A stretch of DNA of 64,000 nucleotides from Sva-07 sp963747375. GTDB taxonomy: Bacteria; Actinomycetota; Acidimicrobiia; Acidimicrobiales; Ilumatobacteraceae. Position 1 is the first letter of the stretch. Every line of letters begins with the position of its first letter. A program made the position numbers and the translations under genes. The DNA is taken from positions 620,001-684,000 of the forward strand of contig CAVVFL010000022.1 in assembly GCA_963747375.1 (NCBI GenBank). The letters run 5' to 3'. Below are positions 63,538 to 64,000 of the stretch, piece by piece. The notes under the pieces are model-generated. The model worked only from the letters and a program-made list of their open reading frames with translations. It did not search any database and was not told the origin of the DNA.

Positions 63538-64000
63538 ACGCCACGCCTCGCTTCCCCGAGCTCGGTTTCTACACGCTCGCCGGCGGCGCACAGAATCCGC
63601 GTGACCTGGTCGCCGAGTGTGCCCGCGCCGAGGAACTCGGTCTCGGCGCGGTCTTCATCAGCGAGCGCTTCGACGTCAAGGAGGCCGTCACCCTCTCGGG
63701 TGCAGCCGCAGTGGCGTCGACCAACCTCAAGATCATCACCGGCGCGACGAACCACAACACCCGGCATCCGATCGTGACGGCGTCGTACGCGACGACGATG
63801 CATCGGCTCACGGGCGGCCGGTTCGTCCTCGGCATCGGACGCGGCGTCGCGCTGCGGTCCGATGCCTACGGCATCCCCCGGATCACGACGGCCCAGATGG
63901 AGGACTTCGCCGGGTTGATGCGTCGGCTCTGGCACGGCGAGACGATCGTCGGCCACGACGGACCTGCGGGGAAGTACCCGGTGCTGCGACTCGATCCCTC
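63534..64000 (+). CDS. F420-dependent LLM-class oxidoreductase 2 (3' end outside window)
   Basis: 155 codons, open to the window end. MNATPRFPELGFYTLAGGAQ, ECARAEELGLGAVFISERFD, KIITGATNHNTRHPIVTASY and GRFVLGIGRGVALRSDAYGI fit the LLM TIM-barrel family, most like the actinobacterial F420-dependent TIGR03857 group. Start overlaps the esterase stop by ATGA. Substrate unknown. Confidence 0.85.
   Translation, partial: MNATPRFPELGFYTLAGGAQNPRDLVAECARAEELGLGAVFISERFDVKEAVTLSGAAAVASTNLKIITGATNHNTRHPIVTASYATTMHRLTGGRFVLGIGRGVALRSDAYGIPRITTAQMEDFAGLMRRLWHGETIVGHDGPAGKYPVLRLDP

Overview
The window is GC-rich, densely coded DNA from an actinobacterium. A WhiB regulator, a PimB-type mannosyltransferase, a WS/DGAT acyltransferase, F420-type LLM oxidoreductases and an actinobacterial ROK glucokinase with its usual neighbours support Actinomycetota. 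The mix, without mycolate genes, suggests class Acidimicrobiia (Ilumatobacter-like); that class call is inference. Many genes are interrupted by single-base shifts, often at homopolymers, while the encoded protein continues in another frame. This looks like indel error in an imperfectly polished long-read or metagenomic sequence. Such genes are given as one CDS with approximate shift points.

Layout. 0-12.6 kb is core metabolism and repair: aminotransferase (cut by the window edge), inorganic pyrophosphatase, the minus-strand run PimB / membrane protein / SRPBCC / ROK kinase, QueG, a DUF222-HNH protein, WS/DGAT acyltransferase, a NYN nuclease, a DnaQ-GIY-YIG repair protein behind two LexA-like boxes, and TrpD. 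12.6-16 kb holds WhiB and a peroxide/iron cluster (DUF3501, Fe-S CCG protein, rubrerythrin, Fur/PerR). 16-21.2 kb is a glycerol-phosphate operon (GlpD, alkyl-DHAP-synthase-like flavoprotein, small membrane protein, GlpK). 21.2-27.4 kb has two Tat-exported ferritin-like proteins, RNase P RNA, a PPOX protein, a large multicopper oxidase and a membrane protein.

27.4-40 kb is a signalling and cell-surface region: three paralogous sensor kinases, two NarL-type regulators, a 963-aa FN3/PKD surface protein, a glycosyltransferase and two secreted Ser/Asp-rich proteins. A near-identical 25-bp element precedes the glycosyltransferase and one Ser/Asp-rich gene, and part of it precedes the other. 40-44 kb is an ECF sigma / anti-sigma / lipoprotein module with an adjacent cupredoxin and Rieske oxygenase. 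The sigma gene and the lipoprotein gene carry the same bipartite promoter at identical spacing.

44.1-50.9 kb encodes a compact branched-chain-amino-acid-type ABC system as three polypeptides: a fused LivH-LivM permease, an unusual MFS-LivF-LivG triple fusion, and a membrane-anchored binding protein. 51-64 kb returns to housekeeping: phosphatase, zinc-ribbon coiled-coil protein, class A penicillin-binding protein, LLM and Gfo/Idh oxidoreductases, GlgC, GlgA, PEP carboxylase, an HSL-type esterase and a second LLM oxidoreductase cut by the window end.

The most interesting material is the shared 25-bp element linking sensor kinases, a glycosyltransferase and Ser/Asp-rich exported proteins; the matched ECF promoter pair; the MFS-ABC-ABC fusion; and the LexA-like boxes before the DnaQ-GIY-YIG gene.
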